Part shown: positions 26,941-35,456 of the stretch, in pieces
Numbering within the stretch: position 1 is the first letter of the stretch
Layout: every line of letters starts with the position of its first letter
Source of the DNA: an uncultured Bacteroidales bacterium
GTDB taxonomy: Bacteria > Bacteroidota > Bacteroidia > Bacteroidales > JAUNSR01
NCBI GenBank assembly: GCA_947074105.1
Contig: CAMTON010000007.1
Span: forward strand, 1-63,768
Direction: 5' to 3'
Length of the DNA: 63,768 bases
The notes under the pieces: generated by a model
Seen by the model: the letters and a program-made list of their open reading frames with translations, nothing else
What the model was told of the DNA's origin: nothing
The model's database searches: none
Program-made: the position numbers and the translations under genes

Positions 26941-28623
26941 ATGAAAAATAACATATTATATATGACTCTTTTAGCTTCGTCAGCTCTGTGTTTCACAGGC
27001 TGTGAAGACGAAGGGGAGTTTTCTAAAGATTACGATATCAATCTTCCTGTTTCAAGGATTCTTACTCTTTCTGAAAAAGAACCTTTTGTAGACAATGAGA
27101 TCTACTTCACAGGTGAAAATCTTAATTATGTTTCTTCTGTAAACATAGGTGTTTATAAGTTCGGTATCAACAGTGTGTCGGCGCAGGGTGATACGATCAG
27201 AGTAACGGTGCCGCGTATCGTTGAATCCGGAACGGTCACTATATCTAATAAATATGACAGAGAATTTGTATCAGACCTTATCGTTCTTCCCCGTTTTTAT
27301 GAAGCTGTTGTAACAAAATGGCCATCTGAAATCCAGCAGGGAAAGACATTCACTCTGAAAGGAGATAATGTCGATCTTATTCAGGAAGTAAGAGTAAACG
27401 GTGAGGTTGTCAATGTCAGTGGATCTCCTTCTCCTGAAAGTGCGACATATTCTACATCGGGTATCGATCTTAAAATCGGTGAATCGGTAGAAATAGAGGT
27501 TACTCCAAAGTCTGGAACTCCTCAGCTTTCTTCAGAAATTAAGGTTGTAGTTCCAAATGAGAAATATGTACCGAAACAGTCTCTGATGCTGGTTGATATC
27601 AATGACGTATTTACTGTGGATCAGGGAGATAAATATAATAGCTGTACGGTTGAGACTATAGACGGATATCTGGGTAAAGCAATCCGTGTTACTTCTCCTG
27701 TCGGCAACGGTTGGGATGGTATTTATCTGAAACTGTATAGTGATAATAATGGTCAGGGATATGATCTGTCAGGATATAATGATCCGCATATCACTATGCT
27801 TATAAATACTAACGGAGGTCAGGGTTATGTTCAGCCAATCACTTATGACGGTGATAATGGAGAAATAGATAAACATCTTACTGCTGTACATGGCTATGGC
27901 GACGATTATAAGAGTGTTACAAACGGATGGGAATGGCGTTCATACAGTCTGTCAAAACTTGAATTCCCTGTAGCAAACGGTAAAGCCGACAAGATCGGAG
28001 TTCAGTTCCGAGGCGGTAATGTCGGAAACGGTAATGACGATGCATTCGAGATGGAACTTAACATGGTTATGATTACAGACGGTCCTCTTAATCCTACTTT
28101 AGCCTGGGATTGTGAATCACTTACGACAGGGAACTTTGTTCTTAAAGATGCTGTAAATTCTCCTCTTGATGGATATTGTCAGGGTAACAGTTATATACAT
28201 TTCTCTAATGCGATTTCCGGAGGATGGGATTGGATGACTGATGCTTATGTTGACGTTGACGGTCTTGATGAAGCTACTTACAACAACGGTATCTGGCTAA
28301 ACATGTTGATCAATACAGGTCATAACAACGGATATGCTCAGATCGAAGTAGGACAGGGTGGCGCAGGCCTGACATGGATGAACTTTGTGGGCAGCCAGGG
28401 TTATGGTGATGATTATGCATTCAGACCAACTGATAATAAGTGGGAATGGAGATCTGTTAAGTTTGATCCGGACGCTATCGGTCTTGACGCTACGCAGCCT
28501 TTCTATATCAAAGTCGCTGCTACAACAGGTAACTGGGAAACAGGACAATATGAATTGAATGTTGACTATATCGTGTTTACTACAGCACCTATGGATACAA
28601 ATCTTAATACTGATGATCTATAG
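26941..28623 (+). CDS. Surface glycan-binding protein with IPT/TIG-like domains
   Basis: 560 residues. Lipobox FTGC followed by EDEGEF, a strong surface-export signal. Two Ig-like TIG domains (about 35-210) with ILTLSEKEPFVDNEIYFTG and WPSEIQQGKTFTLKGDNV, then tandem beta-sandwich modules with aromatic residues suited to sugar stacking (GWEWRSYSL, KWEWRSVKF). It matches the third-gene SGBP of Bacteroidetes utilisation loci, placed 23 bases after susD. It captures mannan; it has no catalytic motif. Confidence 0.9.
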   Translation: MKNNILYMTLLASSALCFTGCEDEGEFSKDYDINLPVSRILTLSEKEPFVDNEIYFTGENLNYVSSVNIGVYKFGINSVSAQGDTIRVTVPRIVESGTVTISNKYDREFVSDLIVLPRFYEAVVTKWPSEIQQGKTFTLKGDNVDLIQEVRVNGEVVNVSGSPSPESATYSTSGIDLKIGESVEIEVTPKSGTPQLSSEIKVVVPNEKYVPKQSLMLVDINDVFTVDQGDKYNSCTVETIDGYLGKAIRVTSPVGNGWDGIYLKLYSDNNGQGYDLSGYNDPHITMLINTNGGQGYVQPITYDGDNGEIDKHLTAVHGYGDDYKSVTNGWEWRSYSLSKLEFPVANGKADKIGVQFRGGNVGNGNDDAFEMELNMVMITDGPLNPTLAWDCESLTTGNFVLKDAVNSPLDGYCQGNSYIHFSNAISGGWDWMTDAYVDVDGLDEATYNNGIWLNMLINTGHNNGYAQIEVGQGGAGLTWMNFVGSQGYGDDYAFRPTDNKWEWRSVKFDPDAIGLDATQPFYIKVAATTGNWETGQYELNVDYIVFTTAPMDTNLNTDDL

Positions 28624-28636
28624 AATTTAGATTTTT

Positions 28637-28672
28637 AAAACGCGGGAGATTGAAACATATCTCCCCGTTTTT
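28637..28672 (+). terminator. Terminator between the SusCD-SGBP unit and the catabolic unit
   Basis: 13-bp stem with one bulged base (AAAACG-C-GGGAGAT at 28637-28650 against ATCTCCCCGTTTT at 28659-28671) ending in a T-run. It lies inside the locus and may uncouple the level of surface proteins from that of the enzymes. Confidence 0.75.
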
Positions 28673-28753
28673 AATCAATTGAAATCTGTTGTTTATATCT
28701 GAATATTATATAGGGTTATTTAATGTTTTGTGAATTGAAAAAGTGATTGAAAA

Positions 28754-29860
28754 ATGAATAAAATGAATATTTGTTTGTCATTTCTGATAGTTTCATCGGG
28801 AATAACGACAGGCTGTAGCAGCCTGAACTCTCAAAATGTACAACCTAACCGGGTATCCGATACGGAAACGCTTCTTGAAAGTTTAAAAGAAAGTGCTGCA
28901 AAAGGCTATATGTTCGGGCATCATGATGCTACAATATATGGGATTGGCTGGGAAAATGATGAGAATCGCTCTGATATAAAAAGCGTATGTGGGGATTATC
29001 CTGCCGTTATTAGTTTCGATTTAGGACATATCGAACATAACAATGAAAATAATCTTGACAATGTCTCTTTCGACAAAATAAGAAAAGAGATAGTCAATCA
29101 ATATAAAAGAGGAGGAATTATCTCTCTTAGCTGGCATCTTGACAACCCTATGACCGATAGCTCTTCATGGGATAACAGTCAGACAGGTGTTGTAAAATCA
29201 ATACTTCCCGGTGGAGAGAATTATGAAAAGTTTCAGGGATGGATGGATAATCTTGCCGGTTATCTTGAAACACTGAAGACAGAAGATGACGAAAAGATAC
29301 CGATGTTTTTCAGACCATGGCATGAGCACTCTGGTAACTGGTTCTGGTGGGGCCAGGATTTGTGCACTGTTGATGAATATGTTTCTCTGTGGAAAATGAC
29401 AAAAGAGATTCTTACAGAGAAAGGATTTGACAATCTGCTGTATACATATTCTCCTAACGGCGATTGTGCAGATTATATGGAGAAATATCCGGGCAATGAT
29501 TATGTTGACCTTCTCGGTTTCGATCTTTACCAGAGTGATAATTATATCAACCAGGAGAAGTTTATCAGTCTTATTCAAAAGAATCTTTCCATTATGGATG
29601 AGTTTAACAAAGAAACAGGAAAACCCTATGCCATAACAGAGATTGGATATGAGACGGTAGCTAATCCAAAATGGTGGACAGAAGTACTTGATCATGCTAT
29701 CGGAGATTATAAACCATGCTATGTCCTTGTATGGAGAAACGCAAGGGAGAAAGGCGAAGAGCATTATTTCGCTCCGTATCCGGGACAGTTATCAGAAAAC
29801 GATTTTGTAGAATTCTATAATAATCCGAAAACAATTTTTCTTAATGATATAATAAAATAA
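28754..29860 (+). CDS. GH26 beta-mannanase lipoprotein
   Basis: 368 residues. Lipobox TTGC followed by SSLNSQN, with no acidic export signal, so it is probably periplasmic. The GH26 barrel starts GYMFGHHDATIYGI; the acid/base is E191 in FRPWHEHSGNWFWW and the nucleophile E296 in ITEIGYE. The order GH26, GH130, symporter, epimerase matches the Bacteroides fragilis mannan operon, whose GH26 releases mannobiose. Family certain; mannobiose release inferred from context. Confidence 0.94.
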   Translation: MNKMNICLSFLIVSSGITTGCSSLNSQNVQPNRVSDTETLLESLKESAAKGYMFGHHDATIYGIGWENDENRSDIKSVCGDYPAVISFDLGHIEHNNENNLDNVSFDKIRKEIVNQYKRGGIISLSWHLDNPMTDSSSWDNSQTGVVKSILPGGENYEKFQGWMDNLAGYLETLKTEDDEKIPMFFRPWHEHSGNWFWWGQDLCTVDEYVSLWKMTKEILTEKGFDNLLYTYSPNGDCADYMEKYPGNDYVDLLGFDLYQSDNYINQEKFISLIQKNLSIMDEFNKETGKPYAITEIGYETVANPKWWTEVLDHAIGDYKPCYVLVWRNAREKGEEHYFAPYPGQLSENDFVEFYNNPKTIFLNDIIK

Positions 29861-29892
29861 TATCTATAACGAACTTATTAAAAATATAAAAT

Positions 29893-31164
29893 ATGAACAC
29901 ATTTAAAGATAGAGTTGAAAAACTTTTTAATGATCACGAAGAATTTCTAAGCAGAAAAAACAATCCTGTTGAAGCTACAAACGGAATATATGTAAGATAC
30001 GAAAATCCTATTCTTACCGGAGAACACACTCCTGTATTCTGGAGATATGATCTTAATGAGGCGACAAATCCTTATCTGATGCAGAGAATCGGAATGAATG
30101 CCGCATTCAACTCAGGAGCAATGAAATGGAACGGTAAATATCTTCTTGTAGTACGAGTTGAAGGCGATGACCGTAAATCTTTCTTTGCCGTAGCCGAAAG
30201 CCCTAATGGTGTTGACAATTTCCGTTTCTGGGATTATCCTGTCTCTATGCCTGAAGATGTCATACCTGCTACAAATATTTACGATATGCGTCTTACAGCT
30301 CATGAAGACGGATGGATCTACGGTATCTTCTGTGCCGAACGTCATGATGACAATGCACCTAAAGGAGATCTTTCTTCTGCAACTGCAACAGCAGCTATAG
30401 CAAGAACAAAAGACCTTAAGACATGGGAAAGACTTCCGGATCTTAAAACAAAAAGCCAGCAGCGTAACGTTGTTCTTCATCCGGAATTCGTTGATGGTAA
30501 ATATGCTCTTTATACACGTCCGCAGGATGGTTTCATCGATGCGGGAAGCGGTGGCGGAATTGGTTGGGCTCTTGTTGAAGATATGACAAACGCAGAAGTA
30601 AAAGAAGAAAAAATCATAGATCAGCGCTATTATCATACTATTAAAGAGGTTAAGAACGGCGAAGGTCCGCATCCTATCAAAACAGACAAAGGATGGCTTC
30701 ACCTTGCTCACGGAGTAAGAGGCTGCGCTGCCGGACTGAGATATGTTCTTTATATGTATATGACTTCTCTTGAAGATCCTACAAAAGTAATAGCCTCACC
30801 GGCAGGACATTTTATGGCTCCGCAGGGAGAAGAAAGAATCGGCGACGTTTCAAACGTGTTGTTTACAAACGGATGGATTGCCGATGAAGATGGAAAAGTA
30901 TTTATCTATTACGCTTCTTCAGATACAAGAATGCATGTTGCAGTATCGACTGTTGATAAACTTGTAGACTATTGTATGAATACACCTCAGGATGGTCTTA
31001 CTACGGGGGCATCGGTTAATACTCTTAATAATATGATTTCAAAGAACCTTGAAATCATGAACAGTGAAAAAACAGCTGAAGATAATATGAAGGCTTGTCT
31101 TTCTGTAAATATTATAAATCAGGTCATTAAAAATACACCCGAATTAGTAAATGATTGCAACTGA
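29893..31164 (+). CDS. mgp: GH130 4-O-beta-D-mannosyl-D-glucose phosphorylase
   Basis: 423 residues, the length of subgroup GH130_1. Five-bladed propeller; general acid D131 in TNIYDMRLTAH, and phosphate-binding basic residues around RNVVLHP and GVRGCAAGLRYVLY. It cleaves mannosyl-glucose with phosphate to mannose-1-phosphate and glucose in the cytoplasm; no signal peptide is present. Its last 14 bases overlap the symporter start, implying translational coupling. The gene order is that of the B. fragilis pathway (mgp). Confidence 0.93.
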   Translation: MNTFKDRVEKLFNDHEEFLSRKNNPVEATNGIYVRYENPILTGEHTPVFWRYDLNEATNPYLMQRIGMNAAFNSGAMKWNGKYLLVVRVEGDDRKSFFAVAESPNGVDNFRFWDYPVSMPEDVIPATNIYDMRLTAHEDGWIYGIFCAERHDDNAPKGDLSSATATAAIARTKDLKTWERLPDLKTKSQQRNVVLHPEFVDGKYALYTRPQDGFIDAGSGGGIGWALVEDMTNAEVKEEKIIDQRYYHTIKEVKNGEGPHPIKTDKGWLHLAHGVRGCAAGLRYVLYMYMTSLEDPTKVIASPAGHFMAPQGEERIGDVSNVLFTNGWIADEDGKVFIYYASSDTRMHVAVSTVDKLVDYCMNTPQDGLTTGASVNTLNNMISKNLEIMNSEKTAEDNMKACLSVNIINQVIKNTPELVNDCN

Positions 31165-32551
31165 TATAACTAAAACCACAAGCCTTGTCGGTCTGAGAGA
31201 AAAGATCGGCTACGGCTTTGGAGACATGGCATCTTCGATGTTCTGGAAACTCTTCGGATCATATCTGATGATTTTTTATACCGATGTTTTCGGAATGTCG
31301 GCGGCAGTTGTCGGAACCATGTTTCTTATCACCCGAATATGGGATTCGATATTCGATCCTATTGTAGGTATTGTGGCCGACCGTACAGAATCACGATGGG
31401 GTAAATTCCGCCCTTATCTTCTGTACCTGGCAGTTCCTTTCGCCCTTATCGGAATTCTTACTTTCGTAACTCCGAACTTTAGTATGACAGGGAAGATTGT
31501 CTATGCCTATATCACATATTCACTTATGATGATGGCTTATTCTGCAATCAATGTCCCTTATGCATCTCTTTTGGGAGTTATAAGTCCGAATCCTAAAGAC
31601 AGAAACGTACTTTCTACATATCGCATGCTTTTTGCTTACCTGGGAAGTTTCATCGCTCTTCTCCTTTTCATGCCAATGGTAAATATGTTCAGTATTGGCA
31701 GAACCGAACAGATGGGATGGACTCTTAGCGTCTCTGTTATAGCAGTGATTTGCGCAATGCTTTTTTACGGATGTTTTGCTTTGACACGAGAGAGAGTCGT
31801 TGCTATCAACAAAGAAAAGACAAGTTTTAAAGATGATATAAAAGATCTTATAGAAAACAAACCATGGTGGATTCTTTTAGGCAGTGGTATCGCAGCATTG
31901 ATCTTTAATTCCATAAGAGATGGTGCCACAGTATATTATTTCAAGTATTATATTGTTGAAGAAAATTACAGCACGATATCGTTTATGGGACTACCGTTTG
32001 TTTTGAGCGGTTTATACCTTGCGGTAGGGCAGATGGCTAACATTATTGGTGTTATTCTTGCAGCTCCGATAAGCAATACTATAGGGAAAAAGAAAACCTA
32101 TATCATTTCTATGTCTCTTGCTACCGTATTATCTGTTGTATTCTACAGTTTCGACCGAGAAAATATCGGAATGATCTTTTTGTTCCAGATCCTTATAAGC
32201 ATCTGTGCCGGAAGTATTTTTCCTCTTCTGTGGTCTATGTATGCCGATTGTGCTGATTATTCTGAGCTTAAGACAGGCAACCGTGCCACAGGGCTTATTT
32301 TCTCATCTTCGTCGATGAGTCAGAAGTTCGGATGGGCTCTGGGAAGTGCGATCACAGGATGGCTTTTAGGTTACTACGGCTTTAGGGCAAATGAGATTCA
32401 GTCGCCTGAGACTATTCACGGAATTAAGATGTTTCTTAGCTGGTTCCCTGCTATCGGAACAGTTTTGAGTGTGATATTTATATCTATGTATCCTCTTTCC
32501 GAAAAGAAAATGGAAGACGTAGTTAAGAAGTTGGATGCAAAAAGAGACTGA
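31151..32551 (+). CDS. GPH-family sugar:cation symporter
   Basis: 466 residues, 12 predicted membrane helices. The N-terminal GYGFGDMASSMFWKLFGSYL and the loop DPIVGIVADRTESRWGKFRP are the signature of the glycoside-pentoside-hexuronide (MelB) family, driven by sodium or protons. Sitting between the phosphorylase and the epimerase, it most likely brings mannobiose from periplasm to cytoplasm. It starts 14 bases inside the phosphorylase gene. Confidence 0.93.
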   Translation: MIATDITKTTSLVGLREKIGYGFGDMASSMFWKLFGSYLMIFYTDVFGMSAAVVGTMFLITRIWDSIFDPIVGIVADRTESRWGKFRPYLLYLAVPFALIGILTFVTPNFSMTGKIVYAYITYSLMMMAYSAINVPYASLLGVISPNPKDRNVLSTYRMLFAYLGSFIALLLFMPMVNMFSIGRTEQMGWTLSVSVIAVICAMLFYGCFALTRERVVAINKEKTSFKDDIKDLIENKPWWILLGSGIAALIFNSIRDGATVYYFKYYIVEENYSTISFMGLPFVLSGLYLAVGQMANIIGVILAAPISNTIGKKKTYIISMSLATVLSVVFYSFDRENIGMIFLFQILISICAGSIFPLLWSMYADCADYSELKTGNRATGLIFSSSSMSQKFGWALGSAITGWLLGYYGFRANEIQSPETIHGIKMFLSWFPAIGTVLSVIFISMYPLSEKKMEDVVKKLDAKRD

Positions 32552-32553
32552 TT

Positions 32554-33747
32554 ATGAATAATGAAATATCTCTTCTAAAAGAAGAAGTTAAAAGTAATCT
32601 TGTAAATAATATTCTGCCATATTGGATCAACAATATGGCAGATGTTAAAAACGGAGGTTTTCTGGGATCAATTTCCGGAATGGAAGTTCCTGATGCCAAT
32701 TCTCCCAAAGGTGCTATTCTGAATGCCCGTATCCTGTGGACTTTCTCCGCGGCATACCGTATTCTGAAAGATCCGGTTTATCTTGAATACGCTACAAATG
32801 CAAAAGATGAGATTATCGGTAAATTCTATGATAAGGAATTTGGCGGTGTTTTCTGGTCTATAGATAAGGATGGCAAACCTCTCGATACAAAAAAACAGAT
32901 TTATGCTCTTGGTTTTGCCATTTACGGCTTAAGTGAATACAACAGAGCTACAGGAGATCAGGAATCACTGGATTATGCCATAAAACTTTTTCACGATATT
33001 GAAAATCACAGTTTTGATAAAGCCGCAAACGGTTATTTCGAAGCATTTACCCGAGAATGGAATGAAATTGAAGATATGCGCCTTAGCGCTAAAGATATAA
33101 ATGAGAAGAAAACAATGAATACCCATCTTCATATTCTCGAGCCATATACCAATCTTTACCGCGTCTGGAAAGATGAAAAGCTGAAAAATCAGCTGATAAA
33201 TCTTACAAATCTTTTCATTGACAAATTCCTTAATCATGAAACGGGTCACCTTCAGCTCTTTTTTGATGAAAACTGGAAGAGTAATCATAACATTATATCT
33301 TATGGTCATGATATAGAAGCCTCATGGCTTATTCATGAAGCTGCCCTGGAGCTTAAAGATGAGAATCTTCTTATTGAAATTGAGCCATATGTAATGAGAA
33401 TCGCAGATGCCGCAACAGAAGGTTATTTTCCGGCTGCAGGCATGATATACGAAACAGATATTGATGAGTCAAAAATCGATGCTGACCGACATTGGTGGGT
33501 TCAGGCAGAAGCCATAGTGGGTTATGCCAATCTGTATCAGCATTTTGATGATAAGAAATCTCTTCTTAAAGCTGTTGATTGCTGGGAATTTGCAAAAAAA
33601 TATCTTGTTGATAATGCAAATGGTGAATGGTTCTGGAGCATAAAAGCAGACGGTACAGTCAACAGAACAGACGACAAGGCCGGATTCTGGAAATGCCCTT
33701 ATCACAACGGCCGAATGTGTATGGAGATAATTGAAAGATTTAATTAA
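32554..33747 (+). CDS. Cellobiose/mannobiose 2-epimerase
   Basis: 397 residues of the N-acylglucosamine 2-epimerase (alpha6/alpha6 barrel) family. Conserved pieces: HLHILEPYTNLYRVW, the catalytic histidine in YGHDIEASWLIHEAA, HWWVQAEAIVGY and CPYHNGRMC. It converts 4-O-beta-mannosyl-mannose to 4-O-beta-mannosyl-glucose, the substrate of the upstream phosphorylase. It starts two bases after the symporter stop and closes the operon. Confidence 0.93.
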   Translation: MNNEISLLKEEVKSNLVNNILPYWINNMADVKNGGFLGSISGMEVPDANSPKGAILNARILWTFSAAYRILKDPVYLEYATNAKDEIIGKFYDKEFGGVFWSIDKDGKPLDTKKQIYALGFAIYGLSEYNRATGDQESLDYAIKLFHDIENHSFDKAANGYFEAFTREWNEIEDMRLSAKDINEKKTMNTHLHILEPYTNLYRVWKDEKLKNQLINLTNLFIDKFLNHETGHLQLFFDENWKSNHNIISYGHDIEASWLIHEAALELKDENLLIEIEPYVMRIADAATEGYFPAAGMIYETDIDESKIDADRHWWVQAEAIVGYANLYQHFDDKKSLLKAVDCWEFAKKYLVDNANGEWFWSIKADGTVNRTDDKAGFWKCPYHNGRMCMEIIERFN

Positions 33748-33822
33748 CCCATAATAAATTAATTGTATTGATAGATATTAATTGTTCCATGTTTTAATTC
33801 TGTGTTGTTAGGTAATTAGTCC

Positions 33823-33864
33823 GTTCAGCGATATATCATCACGATTTATCGCTGAACTTTTTTA
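33823..33864 (+). terminator. Terminator of the mannan operon
   Basis: 11-bp perfect stem (33823-33833 / 33847-33857, GTTCAGCGATA) followed by a run of seven T. Confidence 0.9.
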
Positions 33865-33971
33865 TTAATAAACTATTATAAAGAACAAAAACGATATTTA
33901 TGAACAAATAAATTATAATATTGCCCTAATATCCTGCTGCCGCTTAAAAGAGCAGAAAAATAAAAAAGAGA

Positions 33972-34184
33972 ATGTTTATGAGAAAAATGTTATGTCCTCA
34001 ATGCAAAATCGGAGCTTTCTACGTAAAGAATGCAGATGAAGAGCGTCTTCTTGTATATGTAATGGCAGATGGCGAAGTAATAACAAAAGATCCAGAAGCA
34101 TCAACCGATGGCTTCGATCTTTCAGAAGTCTGGTGTCTTGGGTGTTCCTGGCACGGTTCGCCTAAAAGAGCTGTAAAACATTAG
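33972..34184 (+). CDS. Small zinc-ribbon-like protein
   Basis: 70 residues with two CxxC knuckles (CPQC near residue 8, CLGC near 55) that could hold one zinc, and a C-terminal WHGSPKRAVKH. Similar tiny proteins are common in Bacteroides genomes; function unknown. ATGs at codons 1, 3 and 6 are all possible starts. It stands alone after the mannan terminator. Confidence 0.7.
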   Translation: MFMRKMLCPQCKIGAFYVKNADEERLLVYVMADGEVITKDPEASTDGFDLSEVWCLGCSWHGSPKRAVKH

Positions 34185-34208
34185 ATATATTCAGTTTTAC
34201 TATTAAAA

Positions 34209-34261
34209 GCAAAAAAACAAAACTGCATCCGGTATATCAGTCACAGACGGTCCGGTGCAGT
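34209..34261 (-). terminator. Terminator of the phosphatase operon
   Basis: Stem ACTGCA(T)CCGG / CCGGTGCAGT (34222-34232 / 34252-34261, one bulge). On the minus strand it is followed by a long T-rich run (A-run at 34209-34222 on plus), so it serves the minus-strand operon. Confidence 0.8.
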
Positions 34262-34349
34262 ATAAGTTTATAAGAAGTATTATATAATGATTTTCGGTAT
34301 TCAGATATAAGTAATCTTAGAAAAATTGTTTTGTTTGAAATTAAATATT

Positions 34350-35357
34350 CTATTTTTCTTTGTTATAAGAGTAAATTATATTTCCGTTTTCATTTATCAT
34401 AAAGAATTTCAATTTGTTATCTTCCATAGAAACAATCATATAACCTGCATCAGGAGAACAGAACTTTGTTCCCTCTACGGGCGATACTTTTCTTGAAAGT
34501 GAGCCGGAAGAATTAACAAAATAATCCACTTTGCTGTCATTTGGACGAATATGCTGAAAAGAATGTATGTGACCTGCAAGATATGCGTCAACGTTATTTT
34601 TCTCCAGTATAGGTTTCAGCTTCTGTTGTAATTCAGTTCTTTCTGTTTCCGATTTTGTAGTCTGAGCATAAACAGGGTGATGTCCCATCACTATTTTCCA
34701 TTTCGCATCACTCTCTTTAAGAGTTTTATCAATCCATTTAAGTTGCTCTTCTTCATTTTTATCTTTTGTATCCGGGTAAATATCATTTTCCTGACGGTAT
34801 TTTGAAATAAGAGGAGTAGTATCTATAAAGACAAGCAAAGCTTTCTGATTTTCACCTCCGTCTACAGTCTTTGAATAATAATATGAAGGCATGTTCCATC
34901 TTCGGCTTATTTTTGAATAATCTATTACAGCCTGTGTATTACCTCTGTATTCATGATTTCCGCATATTGCATACCATTCGGTCATAAGTTCAGGATGAGA
35001 ATATATACTCTCATAGTTTGTCAACCATAACGGATCTGCCGTACTTGCTACGCCGTCAAAATGATGAGTGTCCCCCAGTGCTGCAATAAAATCTATATCT
35101 ACTTTTTCAGCCATTGTACCCATTAATTCCGCTATCTTTTTCTGACTGTAATATCCGTTTCTTCCAAGGTCATTCACCACATAAAAGTTTTTTGCATCTT
35201 CGCTGACCTCCGGCATTTCAAAGGCATTTGAAGTAATGGCAGAGACAGTTTTGTCATTGGCTGCAACTGTATTGACAGCTGGCTGGCATCCTGTAAGCAG
35301 TGAAACTGTAATAACTGCTGACAGTATACCTCTGATAATATTATTTTTAATTTTCAT
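34350..35357 (-). CDS. Purple-acid-phosphatase-like metallophosphoesterase lipoprotein
   Basis: 335 residues. Lipobox LTGC (Cys ~24). The calcineurin-like fold has its metal ligands in order: ND of VVNDLG, GDTH (LGDTHHFDG), GNHE (ICGNHEYRG), GHHP (MGHHPVYAQ), and GHIH (LAGHIHSFQ). This resembles small tartrate-resistant acid phosphatases that release phosphate from organic esters outside the cytoplasm. It is the last gene of a run with a TonB-dependent receptor and a beta-helix lipoprotein, pointing to nutrient (perhaps phosphate) scavenging. Confidence 0.88.
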   Translation of the reverse strand: MKIKNNIIRGILSAVITVSLLTGCQPAVNTVAANDKTVSAITSNAFEMPEVSEDAKNFYVVNDLGRNGYYSQKKIAELMGTMAEKVDIDFIAALGDTHHFDGVASTADPLWLTNYESIYSHPELMTEWYAICGNHEYRGNTQAVIDYSKISRRWNMPSYYYSKTVDGGENQKALLVFIDTTPLISKYRQENDIYPDTKDKNEEEQLKWIDKTLKESDAKWKIVMGHHPVYAQTTKSETERTELQQKLKPILEKNNVDAYLAGHIHSFQHIRPNDSKVDYFVNSSGSLSRKVSPVEGTKFCSPDAGYMIVSMEDNKLKFFMINENGNIIYSYNKEK

Positions 35358-35397
35358 TGTCTGAGTGATTGTTATAAAATCGGTTTATTATTCATTA

Positions 35398-35429
35398 CTC
35401 CGCTTCTACCCGTCACGGGTCCGGCGGAG
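35398..35429 (-). other. GC-rich hairpin between the lipoprotein and phosphatase genes
   Basis: Nested stems CTCCGC/GCGGAG (35398-35403 / 35424-35429) and ACCCG/CGGGT inside, in the 99-base gap. No T-run follows; it may adjust expression of the last gene in the operon. Confidence 0.5.
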
Positions 35430-35456
35430 ATTAATATTTAGTATTAAATGATGAAT

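Noticed and set aside
29198..29764. 188-codon minus-strand frame inside the GH26 gene
   Set aside because: It lies fully antisense to a gene with complete catalytic motifs, and its product is cysteine/histidine-rich without domain features.
30112..30711. 199-codon minus-strand frame inside the GH130 gene
   Set aside because: Antisense to an intact phosphorylase; composition (runs of Cys, Phe) is that of a reverse-frame artefact.
20123..33747. Alpha-galactosidase or second SusCD pair in the mannan locus
   Set aside because: No GH27, GH36 or second SusC/SusD signature is found in any frame of the interval.
34209..34261. Terminator of the small zinc-ribbon-like gene on the plus strand
   Set aside because: The T-run lies on the minus-strand side only, so it was assigned to the phosphatase operon.
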